Assembly (NCBI GenBank): GCA_003022815.1
Contig: PXSL01000022.1
Span: 2,917-11,883, forward strand
DNA from: Halobacteriales archaeon SW_5_68_122
Lineage (GTDB): Archaea > Halobacteriota > Halobacteria > Halobacteriales > Haloarculaceae
DNA: 8,967 bases
Direction: 5' to 3'
A program made the position numbers and the translations under genes. This document shows, piece after piece, positions 6,338 through 8,967 of the stretch; the first letter of the stretch is position 1; every line of letters begins with the position of its first letter. A model generated the notes under the pieces. That model was not told the origin of the DNA, searched no databases, and worked only from the letters and a program-made list of their open reading frames with translations.

Positions 6338-6382
6338 TATACACGGTCGTGCTGACCGGTCTATCACGCACGATGGAGTGGG

Positions 6383-6389
6383 TTTTTAC
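6383..6389 (+). promoter_or_regulatory. TATA-like box of purF
   Basis: TTTTTAC lies 24-30 bases before the purF ATG at 6413, consistent with a leaderless mRNA and with the chosen start. The rest of the gap from 6207 shows only the palindrome upstream and no gene. Confidence 0.6.
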
Positions 6390-6412
6390 CGCTGGACGAC
6401 CGATACCCGGGC

Positions 6413-7885
6413 ATGCCAGACGGGCGGCACCCGGAGGGGCCAACCGAGAAGTGCGGCGTCGTCGGCGTCTCGCTCGACGGTCGAAAGGCGGCACGACCGT
6501 TATACTACGCACTGTACGCGCTCCAGCACCGCGGCCAGGAGTCGGCGGGCATCGTTACCCACGACGGCTTCCAGCAGCACAGCCACGTCGAGATGGGGCT
6601 GGTCGGCGACGTCTTCGACGCCGACGCCATCGAGTCGCTGAACGGCTCGAACGGGATCGGCCACGTCAGATACCCGACGGCCGGTAGCGTCGACTCCTGC
6701 TGTGCCCAGCCGTTCTCGGTGTCGTTCAAGTCCGGCTCGCTCGGCCTGAGCCACAACGGCAACCTGGTCAACACCGAGGAGGTCCGCGAGGAACTGGCCG
6801 CGAAGGGTCACGCCTTCACCAGCGACGGCGACACCGAGGTCATCGCCCACGACCTCGCGCGCAACCTGCTGGAGGCGGACCTCGTCCGCGCCGTCAAGCG
6901 GACGATGAACCGGATTCACGGCTCCTACTCGCTGACCATCACCCACGACGACACCGTCCTCGGGGTTCGGGACCCGCAGGGCAACCGGCCGCTCTGCATC
7001 GGGAAGCTTGACGACGGCTACATGCTCGCCTCCGAGTCGGCCGCCATCGACGTCCTCGACGGCGAACTGGTCCGCGACGTCGAACCGGGCGAACTGGTCG
7101 TCCTCCAGTCCGACGGCTCGGGGTTCGACTCCTACCGGCTGTTCGAGGCCGACAACACCGCCCACTGCTTTTTCGAGCACGTCTACTTCGCGCGGCCGGA
7201 CTCCCGCATCGACGACGAACTGGTGTACGACGTTCGCCGTGAGCTCGGCCGCAAGCTCTGGGACGAGGGCGGCGTCGACACCGACGTCGTGCTACCGGTG
7301 CCGGACTCCGGGCGCGCTTTTGCCTCCGGGTACGCCGACGCCGCCCAGGAGCACGGCGCCGACGTCGAGTTCGCCGAGGGCCTGATGAAGAACCGCTACG
7401 TCGGCCGTACGTTCATCATGCCGACCCAGGACGCCCGCGAGCGGGCCGTCCGGCTGAAACTCAACCCCATCAAGGACGTTATCGAGGGCCGGACCGTCAC
7501 CGTCATCGACGATTCCGTCGTCCGGGGGACCACCTCGACGCAACTGGTCGGCCTCCTGAAGGACGTCGGCGCCGAAGAGGTCCACATGCGCATCGGCGCC
7601 CCGCCCATCGTCGCGCCCTGCTACATGGGCATCGATATGGCCTCCCGCGATGAACTCATCGCCGCCGGCCGCGACGTCGAGGAGATTTGCGAGGAAATAA
7701 ACGCCGACTCGCTGTCGTACCTCTCGGTCGGCGCCATCGCGGCGGCCCTCGAGGAGTCGCAGGCGGACCTCTGTCTCGGCTGTGTCACCGGCGAGTACCC
7801 CTACGACATCAAGGGCGAGGCCACCGACCGCGACATCGCCCGCCCCGACATCGACGGTGCACAGGCCGGCATCGCCGACGACTAG
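6413..7885 (+). CDS. purF: Amidophosphoribosyltransferase
   Basis: This 490-residue enzyme catalyses the first committed step of purine synthesis: glutamine plus PRPP gives 5-phosphoribosylamine, in the cytoplasm. The N-terminal class II glutaminase domain follows a 13-residue propeptide. Cleavage would expose Cys14 of CGVVGVSLDG as the N-terminal nucleophile, and ALQHRGQESAGI and SHNGNLVN are family motifs. The C-terminal phosphoribosyltransferase domain carries the PRPP loop VTVIDDSVVRGTTST (about 362-376). Four cysteines, Cys252 (HCFFEH), Cys403 (PCYMGI), Cys454 and Cys457 (DLCLGC), match the 4Fe-4S ligands of the Bacillus-type enzyme. This is therefore the propeptide-bearing, iron-sulfur form, which is oxygen-labile in bacteria. 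The start is fixed by the propeptide and the TATA-like box 24-30 bases upstream. The gene stands alone, with a palindrome upstream and a stem-loop downstream. Confidence 0.98.
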   Translation: MPDGRHPEGPTEKCGVVGVSLDGRKAARPLYYALYALQHRGQESAGIVTHDGFQQHSHVEMGLVGDVFDADAIESLNGSNGIGHVRYPTAGSVDSCCAQPFSVSFKSGSLGLSHNGNLVNTEEVREELAAKGHAFTSDGDTEVIAHDLARNLLEADLVRAVKRTMNRIHGSYSLTITHDDTVLGVRDPQGNRPLCIGKLDDGYMLASESAAIDVLDGELVRDVEPGELVVLQSDGSGFDSYRLFEADNTAHCFFEHVYFARPDSRIDDELVYDVRRELGRKLWDEGGVDTDVVLPVPDSGRAFASGYADAAQEHGADVEFAEGLMKNRYVGRTFIMPTQDARERAVRLKLNPIKDVIEGRTVTVIDDSVVRGTTSTQLVGLLKDVGAEEVHMRIGAPPIVAPCYMGIDMASRDELIAAGRDVEEICEEINADSLSYLSVGAIAAALEESQADLCLGCVTGEYPYDIKGEATDRDIARPDIDGAQAGIADD

Positions 7886-7899
7886 CACCCACGTTTAGA

Positions 7900-7926
7900 C
7901 GGCCGCTCGCCGGCGGCGAGCGGCCG
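7900..7926 (+). terminator. Strong stem-loop after purF
   Basis: A 12-bp perfect GC-rich stem with a three-base loop starts 15 bases after the purF stop: CGGCCGCTCGCC and GGCGAGCGGCCG pair around GGC. No T-run follows, so it could protect the 3' end or be a palindromic repeat rather than a classical archaeal terminator. Confidence 0.45.
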
Positions 7927-7945
7927 GCAAAAGCGTGAGGAAAAA

Positions 7946-8010
7946 TAGCGCGTACTCTTCCGCTTCGCTTCAGTCCGCGCGCTACGGCGACTCGGCGGCC
8001 TGCGGCCGCC
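7946..8010. repeat. Palindrome-rich intergenic stretch
   Basis: This holds two further inverted repeats: TAGCGCG (7946-7952) with CGCGCTA (7978-7984), and a perfect 7-bp hairpin GGCGGCC-TGC-GGCCGCC (7994-8010). The sequence is GC-rich and gene-free. It resembles haloarchaeal dispersed palindromic elements but is not the same unit as the 106-bp repeat. Confidence 0.4.
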
Positions 8011-8060
8011 TACGTTCCAACTAATTCCAACGGACGTCCCGAGCGGTGTGCAAAATGTAG

Positions 8061-8084
8061 AACGTGAGTCTTGAGCTCAGCGTT
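8061..8084. promoter_or_regulatory. Imperfect palindrome before the TATA box, possible operator
   Basis: AACGTGAG (8061-8068) and CTCAGCGTT (8076-8084) are complementary except for one extra G, with a 7-base centre. The site ends about 14 bases upstream of the TATA box at 8098, where a regulator could affect TFB/TBP binding. Binding is inference. Confidence 0.35.
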
Positions 8085-8097
8085 GCATATTGGAGTA

Positions 8098-8108
8098 TTT
8101 TATATAAA
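8098..8108 (+). promoter_or_regulatory. Strong TATA box of the small membrane protein gene
   Basis: TTTTATATAAA is the best TATA box in the window. It predicts a transcription start near 8130, and so a leader of about 33 bases before the ATG at 8163, unlike the leaderless genes elsewhere here. Confidence 0.7.
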
Positions 8109-8136
8109 CAGCCTGATTCATCAAGCAGTAGCAATA

Positions 8137-8157
8137 ATCACCCCCTCCTGCGGTGAT
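8137..8157 (+). promoter_or_regulatory. Leader hairpin covering the Shine-Dalgarno of the small membrane protein
   Basis: GGTGAT (8152-8157) lies 5 bases before the ATG at 8163 and matches the Shine-Dalgarno consensus GGAGGTGAT. Upstream, ATCACC (8137-8142) is its exact complement, and the following CCCTCCT makes the segment resemble the 16S rRNA tail (ATCACCTCCT). A 6-bp stem with a 9-base loop would hide the ribosome site. Folding in vivo is inference. Confidence 0.5.
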
Positions 8158-8162
8158 ACTGT

Positions 8163-8312
8163 ATGGCACTCGGTCAAGTAGCCCCCGATATGACGGCACC
8201 GGCACAGTCAGCTCCCCTGCAGCTCGGAGGGGTTGCCGGCCTCAGTATGGAGATCGCCAAGTGGCTCGTCATCATATTCATCGTTCTGGCTGTCATCTCA
8301 TTCATTCTCTGA
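8163..8312 (+). CDS. 49-residue tail-anchored membrane protein
   Basis: The ATG follows a Shine-Dalgarno sequence (GGTGAT, 5 bases away) and a strong TATA box, which makes this short frame credible. The product begins MALGQVAPDMTAPAQSAPLQ, a Pro/Ala/Gln-rich polar stretch, and continues through Gly-Gly-Val-Ala-Gly. It ends in a single hydrophobic helix at the extreme C-terminus (about residues 33-49, KWLVIIFIVLAVISFIL). That suggests a tail anchor or a very small membrane peptide. It lacks the strong acidity of its neighbours, as expected for so little soluble sequence. The family is unrecognised. It sits in AT-richer DNA next to the end of an insertion element, 46 bases from the tnpB stop and convergent with it, so it may belong to an accessory segment. 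Confidence 0.6.
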   Translation: MALGQVAPDMTAPAQSAPLQLGGVAGLSMEIAKWLVIIFIVLAVISFIL

Positions 8313-8356
8313 TGAGGGGACAATTACGGCGGTAGCGAGGCGAAGACCGTTCCAAT

Positions 8357-8376
8357 TTTCAGTAGCTTTCAGTAGT
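8357..8376. repeat. Tandem 10-base repeat at the tnpB stop
   Basis: TTTCAGTAGC and TTTCAGTAGT stand directly next to each other; only the last base differs. The tnpB TGA stop falls inside the first unit. Such a repeat could be part of the insertion element's right end or of its guide RNA scaffold. Confidence 0.6.
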
Positions 8377-8967
8377 ACACCGCAAGAAACGGGTACATTG
8401 CTGGACGGCCGGGCCACGTCCGTCGCTACCATCCGCATTCGACTCGGGCACGGCGACGGCGGGCGCTATGACAGCCGACCCACTACCAGCGGTCGCCTGT
8501 GCCTGTCCGGGTTCGTAGGCGACAACGCCACGGCCGAACGTGAGTCGCGTGCCAGCGGAACGGCCAGCTAGCACGGTTTCAGAATCCCCCGTGTAGGAGG
8601 ACGTGAAACCATGCTCTAGCGTGTCCGTTTCGCTAAAGAACACGCGAGCCACGTTCAGCGCCCCGACGTAGTCTCGGTCGCCTTCGAACCCACACCGGGC
8701 GTTGTCACACCGGAAATGCCCACCCCACCACACTTCCTCGTGATGATCGGGTGACTTGCAGGTGTGGCCGGTCGCACCACACCGAGGACACGACCGACTC
8801 GTCCCTTCCGGGTAGACTCGCTCCACATCGAGTCCAACACACTCGGCCCGATACTCGATGTTCTCGATGATGTCCCGTCGTGCCCACGACGACAACTCCC
8901 ACGACAACGCGCCTTCGCCACGCGGCGGTGAGAGCGAGCGCAAATCCTCGTGAACAATTGCATCCAC
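8359..8967 (-). CDS. tnpB: TnpB, RNA-guided nuclease of IS200/IS605 (5' end beyond window)
   Basis: The last 203 codons, including the stop, are present; the start lies past base 8967. TnpB is an RNA-guided DNA nuclease with a RuvC fold, related to Cas12. The window shows the second catalytic acid (Glu in AIVHEDL, about residue 7 of the visible part), the TSRSCPRCG knuckle and the FRCDNARCG knuckle forming the zinc finger (Cys60, 63, 87, 92). It also shows the final RuvC aspartate in GDRDYVGALNVARV (Asp99). The first catalytic Asp would be outside. All visible key residues are intact, so the C-terminal half is not decayed. A tail of about 95 residues after the RuvC domain, poor in structure and rich in Gly, Ala and Ser, reaches the stop. 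In related elements the guide RNA (omega RNA) is made from this 3' end. Confidence 0.92.
   Translation of the reverse strand: MDAIVHEDLRSLSPPRGEGALSWELSSWARRDIIENIEYRAECVGLDVERVYPEGTSRSCPRCGATGHTCKSPDHHEEVWWGGHFRCDNARCGFEGDRDYVGALNVARVFFSETDTLEHGFTSSYTGDSETVLAGRSAGTRLTFGRGVVAYEPGQAQATAGSGSAVIAPAVAVPESNADGSDGRGPAVQQCTRFLRCTTESY

Larger units (their letters stand above)
8340..8967 (-). mobile_element. IS200/IS605-family element, right part (runs off the window)
   Basis: The segment is defined by the C-terminal part of a tnpB gene reading leftward. The right end of the element should lie just past the tnpB stop, about 8320-8360, where there is a tandem 10-base repeat and a weak hairpin (CGGT at 8330, ACCG at 8346). 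The exact boundary cannot be fixed without a second copy. No tnpA is in view; it may lie outside or be absent, as in IS1341-type elements. Confidence 0.6.

Noticed and set aside
6176..6367. Minus-strand 63-residue frame with two CxxC pairs, resembling a haloarchaeal zinc-finger micro-protein
   Set aside because: Its second pair is read opposite the end of the L37e gene, the spacing fits no known ribbon well, and no promoter is evident; chance is likely.
1..8967. CRISPR array, prophage, or a multi-gene defence system
   Set aside because: No regularly spaced repeats, integrase, capsid or defence-type gene cluster was found; TnpB is the only nuclease and it belongs to an insertion element.

Overview
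The window looks like a chromosomal segment of a haloarchaeon (class Halobacteria). It is GC-rich and its proteins are strongly acidic. Most gene starts sit about 25-30 bases behind a TATA-like box with no leader. The gene set is archaeal: an LSm protein overlapping ribosomal protein L37e, an SCP-x-type thiolase followed by a DUF35-type OB-fold gene, and a haloarchaeal IS200/IS605 tnpB. Genus and species cannot be fixed from the sequence alone.

Layout. Bases 1-419 hold the end of an unrecognised gene and an overlapping two-helix membrane protein. Bases 482-1901 hold a thiolase gene and its overlapping DUF35-family partner. The partner is broken: its reading frame is shifted and the zinc-ribbon half appears to be missing. 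A small zinc-ribbon membrane protein (1908-2204, minus) converges on it. Bases 2311-4085 form a block bounded by two 106-bp inverted copies of one repeat, 100 of 106 positions identical. The block encloses two minus-strand genes, a DUF2342-type zincin and a small acidic membrane protein. Next come an M42 aminopeptidase (4197-5264), a coiled-coil membrane protein (5312-5779), the LSm-L37e pair (5851-6206) and purF (6413-7885).

From about 7886 the sequence changes character. There is a strong stem-loop, then a palindrome-rich stretch, then an AT-richer region with a near-perfect TATA box. That box drives a 49-residue membrane protein whose Shine-Dalgarno sequence can be paired by a copy of the 16S anti-Shine-Dalgarno in its own leader. 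The window ends inside a tnpB gene on the minus strand, which is the right part of an IS200/IS605-family element.

How the genes relate. Most are housekeeping: translation and RNA handling (LSm, L37e), the first step of purine synthesis (purF), peptide turnover (M42) and acyl-CoA metabolism (thiolase). They are short independent transcription units rather than one pathway. No defence cluster or obviously new multi-gene system is visible. The most unusual points are the decayed DUF35 partner, the inverted repeat pair, the self-pairing leader of the small membrane protein, a 14-bp palindrome upstream of purF, and the TnpB end with its probable guide RNA region.
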